Shown here: piece after piece, positions 7,571-15,646 of the stretch | Numbering within the stretch: position 1 is the first letter of the stretch | Layout of the letters: each line of letters opens with the position of its first letter | Assembly (NCBI GenBank): GCA_027593305.1 | Contig: JAQCJA010000001.1 | Coordinates: 1-34,986, forward strand | Source: a bacterium | Lineage (GTDB): Bacteria > Latescibacterota > UBA2968 > UBA8231 | DNA: 34,986 nt | Reading direction: 5' to 3' | Made by a program: the position numbers and the translations under genes | The notes under the pieces: generated by a model | Databases searched by the model: none | Seen by the model: only the letters and a program-made list of their open reading frames with translations | Told to the model about the DNA's origin: nothing

Positions 7571-8559
7571 TCGCCCGTCTCATGATCCCGGGGCTCGTTT
7601 TCGGCGTCACTGCAGTTGCCACAATGGGGGTGCTGTGGGGATCGAAACGCTGGGGTGTGGTGGACGTACCCAACGAACGAAGCGCCCACGTGATGCCGAC
7701 GCCAACCATGGGAGGCATCGCCATCAACATCGGCATTTTTGCCGGCGCGCTCATGATCTCTTTGCCGTGGGCCCAACGCAGCGGGCTGCTTCTGGTGCTG
7801 GCAGTACTGCTGATAGCCGTCGCCGACAACATTGGTCGGCCGCTGGCCGTTGGCGGCAAGCTTGTTCTGCAGCTTGCCGCTGCATCCAGTTGGGTCATCT
7901 GGGCCCCGGCGGCACCGATCCAGTTGACAACAGAGATGGTTCTCGCACCCGGAGTGCTGACGGCCGCAATTTCCGTCATCTGGCTCTTGTGGGTGATGAA
8001 CGTGTTCAATTTCATGGATGGTATCGATGGCTTCACGGGGTCGCAGACGATCGCGATGTGTGTGGGCCTGGCGCTGCTGCTGCCAATGGATGCCCCCCTC
8101 GGACAACTGCCACCGGTCGTGATGGCGGCGTGCCTGGGATTCCTGCTGTTTAACCTGCCGCCGGCGCGCGTCTTCATGGGTGATGTCGGTTCTCTGAGTC
8201 TGGGATTCATGGTGGGTGTGATGGTCCTGGCTGTTGTCGGGGAGGGCGTCTCGTTATGGCTGGCGGCAATGCCTCTGACCCTCTACTTCGCGGATACAAC
8301 CTACACCGTCATTCGCCGCTTTCAACGTGGTGACAACGTGTTGCGCGCCCACAGGGAGCACCTCTATCAGCGGCTTGTCCAGGCAGGCTGGAGCCACCTG
8401 CAGGTCGATGGCGCCGCCGTTGTGGTTACCGGATTGTTCGTCGCGGCTGCGGTATCCGGTGCCGATGGCGCCCATCCACCGGCTGTGATATGTGTGGCTG
8501 TCGGCGTACTGGTGCTGCTCGCCGGACTGTGGTGGAAGGAGGGCCGGCCGCATGTGTAG
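7567..8559 (+). CDS. Undecaprenyl-phosphate sugar-1-phosphate transferase (WecA/TagO/MraY family)
   Basis: A 330-residue polytopic membrane enzyme that would load the first sugar phosphate onto undecaprenyl phosphate to start lipid-linked glycan synthesis. Family motifs are present: NERSAHVMPTPTMGGIAI near residues 37-54, VFNFMDGIDGFTG at about 146-158, FMGDVGSLSLGF, and the cytoplasmic histidine motif AHREHLYQRLVQAG. The usual Asp-Asp pair of the second cytoplasmic loop reads VADNIGRP here (D87, N88), so one aspartate is replaced by Asn. It overlaps the SDR gene by four bases and ends inside the start region of the sulfatase-VanZ gene. It is more WecA-like than MraY-like in length and context. 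Confidence 0.88.
   Translation: MIARLMIPGLVFGVTAVATMGVLWGSKRWGVVDVPNERSAHVMPTPTMGGIAINIGIFAGALMISLPWAQRSGLLLVLAVLLIAVADNIGRPLAVGGKLVLQLAAASSWVIWAPAAPIQLTTEMVLAPGVLTAAISVIWLLWVMNVFNFMDGIDGFTGSQTIAMCVGLALLLPMDAPLGQLPPVVMAACLGFLLFNLPPARVFMGDVGSLSLGFMVGVMVLAVVGEGVSLWLAAMPLTLYFADTTYTVIRRFQRGDNVLRAHREHLYQRLVQAGWSHLQVDGAAVVVTGLFVAAAVSGADGAHPPAVICVAVGVLVLLAGLWWKEGRPHV
8536..8543 (+). promoter_or_regulatory. Strong ribosome-binding site that sets the start of the sulfatase-VanZ gene
   Basis: AAGGAGGG lies eight bases before the ATG at 8552. It supports that start over the in-frame ATG at 8492, which lies deeper inside the upstream transferase gene. Confidence 0.7.
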
Positions 8560-10996
8560 AATGCTGGTCACCTGCTTTCTCCTCATTGTCAGTGTTTCTG
8601 CGGTGCGGTCCGAGACCCGCCCCAACATCCTGCTGATAACCGTCGACACCTTCCGTGCAGACCATATAGGTTATGACGGCTATCCCTACGCAACCACGCC
8701 GAATCTGGACAGCCTGAGCGCCTCCGGTGTCTTCTTCAAGAAGGCCTTCACGACGTCCGGCTGGACGGCGCCGGGCCTCATCTCCATTCAGACATCGCTG
8801 TACGCTCCATCCCATGGTGTGGACATCCGTGGTCGCAGCATGAATCCCTCCGTGATCACTCTCGCCGAAGCCCTGCGAGAGGTCGGCTATCGGGCGCCGG
8901 ACATCTTCTTTCTTACCGACATCCCGAATTTCCAGAACCTGGGGTTGGAGCCGTGGGCGCGACGGACTCAGTACCTGCACGACGGTGACGAGATTCTCTT
9001 CCGCTGGCTGGAGGAGGAAGCCGCCGCCAGTGATCGCCCCTTCTTCCTGTACTATCACTACCGGGATTTGCACCAGCCCTATGCGCCGGGAGAGGAATAC
9101 GAGGAGCTTTTTGCCGAAAATGCCTTCGGCCCCCGATGGAATCCGATGTCATGGGTACGTCGTTTCGTGGCGGACGAAAAAATGGCAATCGTGCAGCGCG
9201 ACGTGATGGTGCCGCGGGGCACGCTCGACTTCGCCCCATGGGACAAGCGTTGGGTCGACGCCCTCTATGACGGGGAGGTCCGCCGTCTGGACGATCACAT
9301 CTTTGGCCGCTTGCGACGGGTTCTCCGGGAACAGGGACTGGAGGACAATACGATCATCGTCGTCTCCGCCGACCACGGCGAAGAGTTGCTCGAACATGGG
9401 TTGATCGGTCACGTATCAACGTTCAAGGAAGGCAGCCTGTCGGAAGAGATCACGCGCATACCACTGATTTTCTGGGCGCCCGGCCGTCTGCCGAAGGGTC
9501 TGGTCCTCGAAGAGGCCCTCGTGCAGGCCATTGACGTGATGCCGACCCTTCTGGAGTTGGCACGTGCACCGATCCCCGAGGGGGTTCAGGGACGATCGCT
9601 GCGGCCGCTGTTCGCAGGAGGCACGCTGCCGCCCCGACCCCTGTTCCTGGAAACGTCCGGAGGGGGATACACAGCGGATCTGGCCCAGTACGCTTCCCGC
9701 ACCCGCGCACTGCGTACGGAGCGCTGGAAACTCATCTGGCACACTCCGGGAGACGCCATCGAGCTCTACGACATCGCCCTGGATCCGGCGGAGGATGACG
9801 AGGTGTCCCAAGCCAATCCGCAGATCGCTGACAGTCTGCTGCAACTGCTGACGACGTGGGCGGCGACCCACCCAAAAATCCGTGAGGCTGGCGCAGACAC
9901 AGCACGGACGAACGCCGTTGCCACGTCGTCCCAACGGCAGGATCGCGTGACAGTGCTCTTTCCTGCTTCGGGTGATACCCTTCAGTACATCGGTGCCGGG
10001 CAGACGATTCAGTTGCAGTGGGATGGTGATTCCCGCCACTACACTGTGGAATATGAGATCGGCCTCGGCGCCTACCATCTCGATGGCCTGCTGGAGGTAG
10101 AGTCGAATACACCATCCTACGGGCCCTTTCATGCAGATTTCTGGAACTCTCTGGTACTCTACAATCCGTGGCGTTTCCGGGTCTATCCACAAGGACGGCC
10201 CGATGCGGCCAGCGACTGGGTAACCTTCAACCTGGAGGCATCGGATGCCGTCGGTTTCTCCCTGTCACCAAGCCTTTTCGTCCTCACGGTTACCGCCCGG
10301 CAGACGATGGACGAACTGCTGGCTCTGGCGCGAGGACTGCTTCTGGGTGTTGTGGATCTCGGTATGTTGCTGGCGCAGATCCCCGCCGCCGATGCAACGG
10401 CGTGGGCCTTGTTGCTGGCCATTGCTGGTGCCCTCGTCTGGCCACGACTGCAGCGCTTCGAGGCAACACGGGTCCGGGCCTGGGGGCTGGTGATTGCCTA
10501 CGTTGCCATCGTCTATGCCACTGTTCCGGTTTTTCCGGATGTATGGGGACGCCTTCGTGAACACATTGGCCCCGGTATCGCCCACCTTGGCACGATTCCC
10601 GTCGCCGCCGCGGCGCTGTGGCTGGCAGTCAAGGCTGGGCGACGGGCCATGGCCGAGAATGCGCCCTGGCGTCTGCTGATCCTGACACTGGTCCTCGCTG
10701 CCTACGTCTGGTTGTTGGCCGCCTTCGGACAGTATCCCGCCGAGCGTCTGCACCTTCTCGAGTATGGCGTGATGGCTGTCGTTCTGTTCCGTGCCCTGTG
10801 CCTGCACCTCAAGGTCCCGGTGGCCTACGCTTCGGCTCTTGGCCTGACAGCCATCATCGGCTTTGGTGATGAGACCATCCAATGGCTACTTCCCCAGCGG
10901 TTTTTTGAACTGAAGGACGCCGGCTTGAATGTCGTCGCCGGTTCCCTCGGTCTGGTCCTCACCGCCCTCACAGGAAGGCGGGCAAGCCACCAATGA
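8552..10996 (+). CDS. Sulfatase-like hydrolase fused to an Ig-like domain and a VanZ-like membrane domain
   Basis: An 814-residue, four-part protein. A signal peptide or anchor (1-20) is followed by an alkaline-phosphatase-superfamily domain (about 24-440) with the metal-site strand NILLITVDTFRADHIGYDGY and SADHGEELLEHG at about 272-283. The CxPSR signature of true sulfatases reads TAPGL at 72-76: Thr replaces the Cys that becomes formylglycine, and Leu replaces the Arg. It is therefore probably a phospho- or phosphoglycerol/phosphoethanolamine-type hydrolase or transferase, not a sulfatase. A beta-rich segment (about 455-560, TIQLQWDGDSRHYTVEYEIG) looks Ig/fibronectin-like. Several membrane helices follow, ending in a VanZ-like region (YPAERLHLLEYG, GFGDETIQWLLPQRFFELKD). 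Overlaps the next gene by four bases. Likely modifies the envelope glycan. Confidence 0.85.
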   Translation: MCRMLVTCFLLIVSVSAVRSETRPNILLITVDTFRADHIGYDGYPYATTPNLDSLSASGVFFKKAFTTSGWTAPGLISIQTSLYAPSHGVDIRGRSMNPSVITLAEALREVGYRAPDIFFLTDIPNFQNLGLEPWARRTQYLHDGDEILFRWLEEEAAASDRPFFLYYHYRDLHQPYAPGEEYEELFAENAFGPRWNPMSWVRRFVADEKMAIVQRDVMVPRGTLDFAPWDKRWVDALYDGEVRRLDDHIFGRLRRVLREQGLEDNTIIVVSADHGEELLEHGLIGHVSTFKEGSLSEEITRIPLIFWAPGRLPKGLVLEEALVQAIDVMPTLLELARAPIPEGVQGRSLRPLFAGGTLPPRPLFLETSGGGYTADLAQYASRTRALRTERWKLIWHTPGDAIELYDIALDPAEDDEVSQANPQIADSLLQLLTTWAATHPKIREAGADTARTNAVATSSQRQDRVTVLFPASGDTLQYIGAGQTIQLQWDGDSRHYTVEYEIGLGAYHLDGLLEVESNTPSYGPFHADFWNSLVLYNPWRFRVYPQGRPDAASDWVTFNLEASDAVGFSLSPSLFVLTVTARQTMDELLALARGLLLGVVDLGMLLAQIPAADATAWALLLAIAGALVWPRLQRFEATRVRAWGLVIAYVAIVYATVPVFPDVWGRLREHIGPGIAHLGTIPVAAAALWLAVKAGRRAMAENAPWRLLILTLVLAAYVWLLAAFGQYPAERLHLLEYGVMAVVLFRALCLHLKVPVAYASALGLTAIIGFGDETIQWLLPQRFFELKDAGLNVVAGSLGLVLTALTGRRASHQ

Positions 10997-13233
10997 CGGT
11001 TCCTGATCCGCAGATCCGCCCATCGTCGGCCCTCCTTGCTGCCGTCGAAGTCAGTATTGTGGCAACAATCGCAAGCGTCACGCTCCTCTACACGCCGCTA
11101 TTGGCAGACAATCTCCTCGGCAAGACGGCACTGGTACACATCTTCAGCGGCGTCACCGTGCTGTTGTGGGGGCTCGCACGCGCCGTCGAGGGACGCGTCA
11201 CACGCCCTAACGCATCTCAGTTCGTGCCGTTTCTTGTCTTTCTCGTCATCGCCGCCGTTGCCGGTGTCAGAGCCCGCAATCCGATGCTTGCGTGGGAAAC
11301 CTGGCTCAAATGGGCTCAGTGGCTGGCGCTGTTCTTTGTCGTTGCCGACCTGTGTCGCGAGGTTGAGCGCGCGCGCCGGCTGGTACTGGGCGTGCTTTGC
11401 CTTGCCGCCGTCGTCAGTGCCATCGGTCTTCTGCAGGTCGTTGGCTTCGACCTCATGTCACTGCCGGCCAACCGCAGCGGTGAACCCCTGTCCTCTCTCG
11501 GGAACACCAACTTCGTGGCCCACTACCTCGAGGTCGTTCTGCCGCTCTCCCTGGCGGTGGTCGTCTGCGGGGGCTGGACCCGGGTCACGCGCAGCATCGC
11601 TGGCGTGGCTCTGGCCCTGAGCTCTGGGCTGCTCATTCTTGCAGGCAGCCGGGGCGGCTGGCTTGGCGTCGCCGTCGGCCTGTTGGCCATGTTCTGGGCC
11701 GTGCCGCGGCCACGGAACTGGATCCGGCGTCTCCTGCTCGCCGTACTCATCATCGGGCTCCTGAGTCCGGTCGCCAGCTTTGTACTGCAGTCCCTGCCGG
11801 TTGCCCATGAGCGTAGTGCGGCTGATGTCGTGGAGGAACTCGTCGATGCGTCGTGGTCCCGTGCTCTGAGCACATTCGATGGCGCCAACTTCTCCCGTAC
11901 CATGCGCTTGCTGATCTGGCGTGATAGTGTGAGGGTCATTCGCGCCCATCCCTGGCTGGGCGTCGGCCCCGGTCACTTAGGCTACGTGCTGGCCGCCAAT
12001 CGCACGACCACGGGACAGCGCGAATGGCGCAAGCTGATGGGCACTCGCACCAACGAACCATCCCACGCTCACAACGAGTTCCTGGAGACCTGGGCCGACA
12101 TTGGTTTTTTCGGTGCCGTCGCTTTGGTGTGGATGCTGGGTGCAAGCCTGCACATGGCGTGGCGCATCGGGCACAATGGCCGGGATGGGCCGGCGGGCCT
12201 GGATCGATCCATCGCTCTGGGATGTCTCGGTGGACTCGCAGCGGCGACGGTTCACAGCCTTTTCAGCTTCAATCTGCGTGATCCCGTGTCCGGCACGCAT
12301 GTGTGGATTCTGTGCGGGCTCGTTGCCGCATGTGCAGCCCGGAGCGCTGACAGCCAAAGGCCATGGGCGTTCTCCGGTCCATGGCGTCGAGCAGCGCTGG
12401 TTGGTGGCACGGCCATGCTCGCGGCAGCCGGATCGTACCACGGACTGTGCATGCTGTGGGGGGATGTCTATTTTCTGCAGAGTCAGCAGCATCTGGCCAA
12501 TGGCCACGGAAATCGTGCCATCGACGCCTTGCGGCGGGCCGTGGAATGGCGCGGTTACGAGTCATCCTATCATCACTGGCTGGGGCAAATGGCGCTGCAG
12601 ATGAAACGCTACGACGAAGCAGCCCAGGCACTGACGCGCAGCCTGGAACTGAACGACGACAACCCCGGTGCGATTCGCCTGCTGGCGACGGCGCTGCTGG
12701 CGAAGGGACAGGGTGGCCAGGCCATCGCGCCATTGCGACATGCAATCGCCATCGACGCGCTCACTGCGGACAACTACAGTCTTCTCGCAGATGCTTTGCG
12801 GCAATCCGGACAGCCTGCGGCGGCGGTCCCCGTCAGACGGCAGGCAATCTCTCTGCGTGGTGATCCACTTCTGCTGGTTTCTCTGGCGCTGGACCACGAC
12901 AGGGCGGGGCACCTCGATTCGGCTCTCGCCGTGCTGGCAGAGGCGCTACGGACCGCGCCGGGTGACGCGACCATCGTCGGCAATCTGGGGGCTCTGCAGG
13001 TCAAGGCGGGGGACAGTGTTGCCGGCGAGAAGCATCTGCGGCAGGCACTGGCACTTGAGCCTGACAGGGTCCAGTGGTCCTACAATCTGGGGCTGGCGCT
13101 AATGGCGCAGCGGCGATTTTCCGAGGCCCTCGAAGCGGCCCAGGCAGCAGTTCGCCTGGATCCCGAGAACAAGACGTGGCAGGACCTTGTCCGACGAATT
13201 GAGACCCACAACCTGAAACCCTCAATCGAATGA
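10993..13233 (+). CDS. O-antigen ligase/polymerase-like membrane protein with C-terminal TPR repeats
   Basis: A 746-residue protein with two halves. The first (about 1-485) is polytopic, with roughly a dozen hydrophobic segments and the Wzy_C/WaaL-type periplasmic loop LGVGPGHLGYVLAANR followed by SHAHNEFLETWADIGFFG. These residues are characteristic of O-antigen ligases and of polymerases that transfer undecaprenyl-linked glycans. The second half (about 500-740) is a string of TPR units, for example ALRRAVEWRGYESSYHHWLG, RYDEAAQALTRSLELNDDNP and AGEKHLRQALALEPD. TPR-tailed members of this family include oligosaccharyltransferases that modify pilins and similar proteins, so a protein acceptor is possible. 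Its ATG overlaps the previous TGA. Confidence 0.88.
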   Translation: MTVPDPQIRPSSALLAAVEVSIVATIASVTLLYTPLLADNLLGKTALVHIFSGVTVLLWGLARAVEGRVTRPNASQFVPFLVFLVIAAVAGVRARNPMLAWETWLKWAQWLALFFVVADLCREVERARRLVLGVLCLAAVVSAIGLLQVVGFDLMSLPANRSGEPLSSLGNTNFVAHYLEVVLPLSLAVVVCGGWTRVTRSIAGVALALSSGLLILAGSRGGWLGVAVGLLAMFWAVPRPRNWIRRLLLAVLIIGLLSPVASFVLQSLPVAHERSAADVVEELVDASWSRALSTFDGANFSRTMRLLIWRDSVRVIRAHPWLGVGPGHLGYVLAANRTTTGQREWRKLMGTRTNEPSHAHNEFLETWADIGFFGAVALVWMLGASLHMAWRIGHNGRDGPAGLDRSIALGCLGGLAAATVHSLFSFNLRDPVSGTHVWILCGLVAACAARSADSQRPWAFSGPWRRAALVGGTAMLAAAGSYHGLCMLWGDVYFLQSQQHLANGHGNRAIDALRRAVEWRGYESSYHHWLGQMALQMKRYDEAAQALTRSLELNDDNPGAIRLLATALLAKGQGGQAIAPLRHAIAIDALTADNYSLLADALRQSGQPAAAVPVRRQAISLRGDPLLLVSLALDHDRAGHLDSALAVLAEALRTAPGDATIVGNLGALQVKAGDSVAGEKHLRQALALEPDRVQWSYNLGLALMAQRRFSEALEAAQAAVRLDPENKTWQDLVRRIETHNLKPSIE

Positions 13234-13288
13234 CCGGCACAAAGGCCTCTATGCCATACCATGTTGGCACACCACGCGGAGAGGGACC

Positions 13289-14266
13289 ATGACCGAGCCA
13301 GGCAGCTCACCTGACGGGGCAGTGGACGAGATGTACCTGTCCATCGTCATCCCTCTGTTCAATGAGGAGGAGAGTCTGCCCCCTCTGTGTGCAAGAATCG
13401 ACGCCGTTCTGCAAGATCTCGGGCGGTCTGCGGAAGTGATCTTCATCGATGATGGCAGCACAGATGGTTCATACGCCGTCATCGAGCAACTGGCCGGGCA
13501 GTATCAGTGGCTGCGCGCGGTCCGCTTCCGGCGCAACAATCACAAGGCGGCGGCGCTGGCGACCGGGTTCCGTGCGGCTCGCGGTGAACTGATCCTGACG
13601 ATGGATGCCGACCTGCAGGATGATCCCGCCGAGATACCGAACCTGCTGGCGGCGTTGTCTCAGGAGAATGACCTTGTCTCGGGGTGGAAGAAGAAACGTC
13701 ACGACCCGATCTCCAAGACGGCCCCATCGAAGGTCTTCAATCTGGTGACGTCGATGGTCTCCGGGATCCGCCTGCACGATTTCAACTGCGGCCTGAAGGT
13801 GTACCGGCGAGAGGTCGCCGAGGATGCGCTACCCTATCTGTATGGAGAACTGTACCGATTCCTTCCGGCCATCGCTCACTGGGCCGGATACCGGGTTACG
13901 GAAATCCCCGTGACCCACCACGCACGCCAGTTTGGCGTTTCCAAGTTCGGTGCCAGACGACTGCTCAACGGGTTCCTTGACCTGCTCTCGGTCACCTTCA
14001 TCGTGCGCTTCATGACGACGCCGATGCATGTCTTCGGCAGCCTTGGTCTGCTGAGCACGCTGGCTGGCAGCGCCATCGGCGGCTACATCACCTATCTGTG
14101 GGCCCAGACGGGCACGATCCAGAATCGGCATCCGCTGCTGATGCTCGCCGTCCTGCTCATCATCGTTGGCATCCAGTTCTTCTCCACCGGTCTACTCGGC
14201 GATATGCTCGCCAGCATGCACCAGCGTGGGGGACGGACCCCGAGGATCTCGGCGCGCATCAACTGA
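13289..14266 (+). CDS. Polyprenyl-phosphate glycosyltransferase (GT2, DPM1/GtrB/ArnC-like)
   Basis: A 325-residue enzyme with GGAGAGGG just upstream of its ATG. The GT-A core has LSIVIPLFNEEESLPPL, VIFIDDGSTDGSYAVI and the metal site TMDADLQDDPAEIPNLL. VSGWKKKRHDPISKTAPSK and HDFNCGLKVYRREV are typical of enzymes that move a sugar from a nucleotide onto undecaprenyl or dolichyl phosphate. Two C-terminal membrane segments (about 250-275 and 285-310) match the GtrB topology. The product would be a lipid-phosphate sugar for use by a membrane glycosyltransferase outside the cytoplasm. It follows the O-antigen-ligase gene after 55 bases and is the last gene before the flagellar block. Confidence 0.9.
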   Translation: MTEPGSSPDGAVDEMYLSIVIPLFNEEESLPPLCARIDAVLQDLGRSAEVIFIDDGSTDGSYAVIEQLAGQYQWLRAVRFRRNNHKAAALATGFRAARGELILTMDADLQDDPAEIPNLLAALSQENDLVSGWKKKRHDPISKTAPSKVFNLVTSMVSGIRLHDFNCGLKVYRREVAEDALPYLYGELYRFLPAIAHWAGYRVTEIPVTHHARQFGVSKFGARRLLNGFLDLLSVTFIVRFMTTPMHVFGSLGLLSTLAGSAIGGYITYLWAQTGTIQNRHPLLMLAVLLIIVGIQFFSTGLLGDMLASMHQRGGRTPRISARIN

Positions 14267-14336
14267 AGGTTTCTTTCGTCCCAACCGTTCGCGGGCAATT
14301 GTTTCCCCTGCGTCCGTTCTCTCGGGACTAAGTTCC

Positions 14337-14361
14337 GGGCCACGCCTCCCAGGCGGGCCCC
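14337..14361 (+). terminator. Imperfect GC-rich stem-loop, possible terminator of the glycan operon
   Basis: The arms at 14337-14347 and 14351-14361 pair over 11 positions with two mismatches and a 3-base loop. The downstream sequence is pyrimidine-rich (CTCTGTTTCTCCTTTG) but is not a clean T-tract. It lies about 70 bases after the GT2 stop and just before the FlhG-like fragment. Confidence 0.35.
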
Positions 14362-14402
14362 TTCGAACTCTGTTTCTCCTTTGTAACTCCCTGTGCTACA
14401 GC

Positions 14403-14750
14403 ATGTTACGTGTTTTGGGTCGAAGAACAGCAGAGGCCGCCGAAGTCCATGCAGGATTGGCAGATCTTGCCATGGCGTTCCTCGGGGCGGAAATTGACAA
14501 TCTGGGCTATATTCCTTTCACCCGTGATGTTTGCGCAGCGGCCAAGAGCCAGACTCCTTTCTTCCTGGCATTTCCGTCCTCCCCGGCGGCGGCGGCGTTC
14601 GCAGAGATTGCCACCCAGCTTACCGAGAGATCAGCACCCCTGCAACGGACTACTGAGAGCGCTTTTCTCCAGGGAACGTTACGTTCCCTGGCTGAGCAAT
14701 CGCCTCAAAATCGACGCGAGTCCCTCCAAGAGGCCTGGGCCATCCAATGA
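14403..14750 (+). CDS. FlhG-like (MinD/ParA family) C-terminal fragment
   Basis: A 115-residue product from the ATG at 14403; the frame stays open upstream but overlaps the GT2 gene. EVHAGLADLAMAFLGAEIDN, LGYIPFTRDV, AAAKSQTPFFLAFPSSPAAAAF and the following helix resemble the last third of FlhG, the MinD-type ATPase that controls flagellar number. The ATPase part (P-loop, switch motifs, about 170 residues) is absent, and no other frame in 14267-14402 supplies it. The stop overlaps the fliA ATG (ATGA), which preserves the flhG-fliA order known from other bacteria. It may be a decayed flhG kept as a leader for fliA coupling, or a stand-alone small regulator. No clear ribosome-binding site precedes the ATG. 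The homology is recognised by eye only. Confidence 0.5.
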   Translation: MLRVLGRRTAEAAEVHAGLADLAMAFLGAEIDNLGYIPFTRDVCAAAKSQTPFFLAFPSSPAAAAFAEIATQLTERSAPLQRTTESAFLQGTLRSLAEQSPQNRRESLQEAWAIQ

Positions 14751-15535
14751 CCGCGAAGAACACCCCGTCCCACGTTGCCAGCCGGCAGTACGAGAAGCAG
14801 GCGGCTGCCTCCACTGGCCCAGGCAAGGGTGAAAAGGGGCCGCTGGAGGACTATCTGCCGCTGGTCAAATACATCGCCGGGCGACTTGCCATTGGTCTGC
14901 CTCGTTCGGTGGAGATGGATGACCTCATCAACGCGGGTGTCGTCGGCCTCATAGAGGCCTACCACAACTTCGACACCGAGAAGAACGTCAAGTTCGAGAC
15001 CTATGCCTCGTTGCGCGTTCGTGGATCGATTCTCGACGAGTTGCGCGGCATGGACTGGGTTCCGCGGTCGACGCGCGCTCGTTCACGCGAGATCGAGCGG
15101 ACCATCTCGAAACTTGAGGGTCAGTTGGGCCGCAGCCCGACGGAGGTGGAGTTGGCGGCGGGTCTGGGCGTAGAGCTTGCCGAATACTACACGATGATCG
15201 ATGACGTCAGTTCCACCTCGCTGTTGTCCCTCGATGACGTGACCCACGGCGACGATGACGACAAGCAGGTGCCTCTCGTGGACACGCTGAAATCCCAGGA
15301 GAGCACGACGGCGCTGACGCGGTTGGAAGCTGAAGAATTGCGCAATCTGCTGGCCGACTCCCTCGGCCAGCTCACCGAGCAGGAACGTCTCGTCGTCGCA
15401 CTCTACTACTATGAAGAGTTGACGTTGAAAGAGATTGGTCAGGTGCTCGAACTCTCAGAGTCCCGTGTCTCACAGTTGCACACCAAGGCCGTCCTCAGTC
15501 TGCGGGTGAAGCTGCGCAAGCGGTTCATGTCCTGA
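14747..15535 (+). CDS. fliA: RNA polymerase sigma factor for flagellar genes (FliA, sigma-28)
   Basis: A 262-residue sigma-70-family factor of the FliA/WhiG group, which directs transcription of late flagellar genes such as flagellin. Region 2 begins at about residue 36 with LVKYIAGRLAIGLPRSVEMD, followed by DLINAGVVGLIEAYHNFD and KFETYASLRVRGSILDELRG. DWVPRSTRARSREIERTISK is the characteristic FliA linker into region 3. Region 4 (about 205-258) contains LTEQERLVVALYYYEELTLK and the helix-turn-helix ELSESRVSQLHTKAVLSLR. It is coupled by ATGA to the FlhG-like fragment. The flagellin gene at the right edge of the window is a likely target, though its promoter is outside. Confidence 0.95.
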   Translation: MTAKNTPSHVASRQYEKQAAASTGPGKGEKGPLEDYLPLVKYIAGRLAIGLPRSVEMDDLINAGVVGLIEAYHNFDTEKNVKFETYASLRVRGSILDELRGMDWVPRSTRARSREIERTISKLEGQLGRSPTEVELAAGLGVELAEYYTMIDDVSSTSLLSLDDVTHGDDDDKQVPLVDTLKSQESTTALTRLEAEELRNLLADSLGQLTEQERLVVALYYYEELTLKEIGQVLELSESRVSQLHTKAVLSLRVKLRKRFMS

Positions 15536-15646
15536 AGATGCACCTTCGGGGGCCGGCGTCCGGGACGCCTGTGCCTGCTTTGTGAGAAGATCCATCCGCG
15601 TCGAGGATCCCGTCCTCTCTCCGCCTTACCAATATCGGACGCCAGC

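Noticed and set aside
15555..15569. Short palindrome after fliA as a terminator
   Set aside because: The stem is only six pairs with a three-base loop and no T-tract, and the HDOD gene downstream appears to belong to the same unit.
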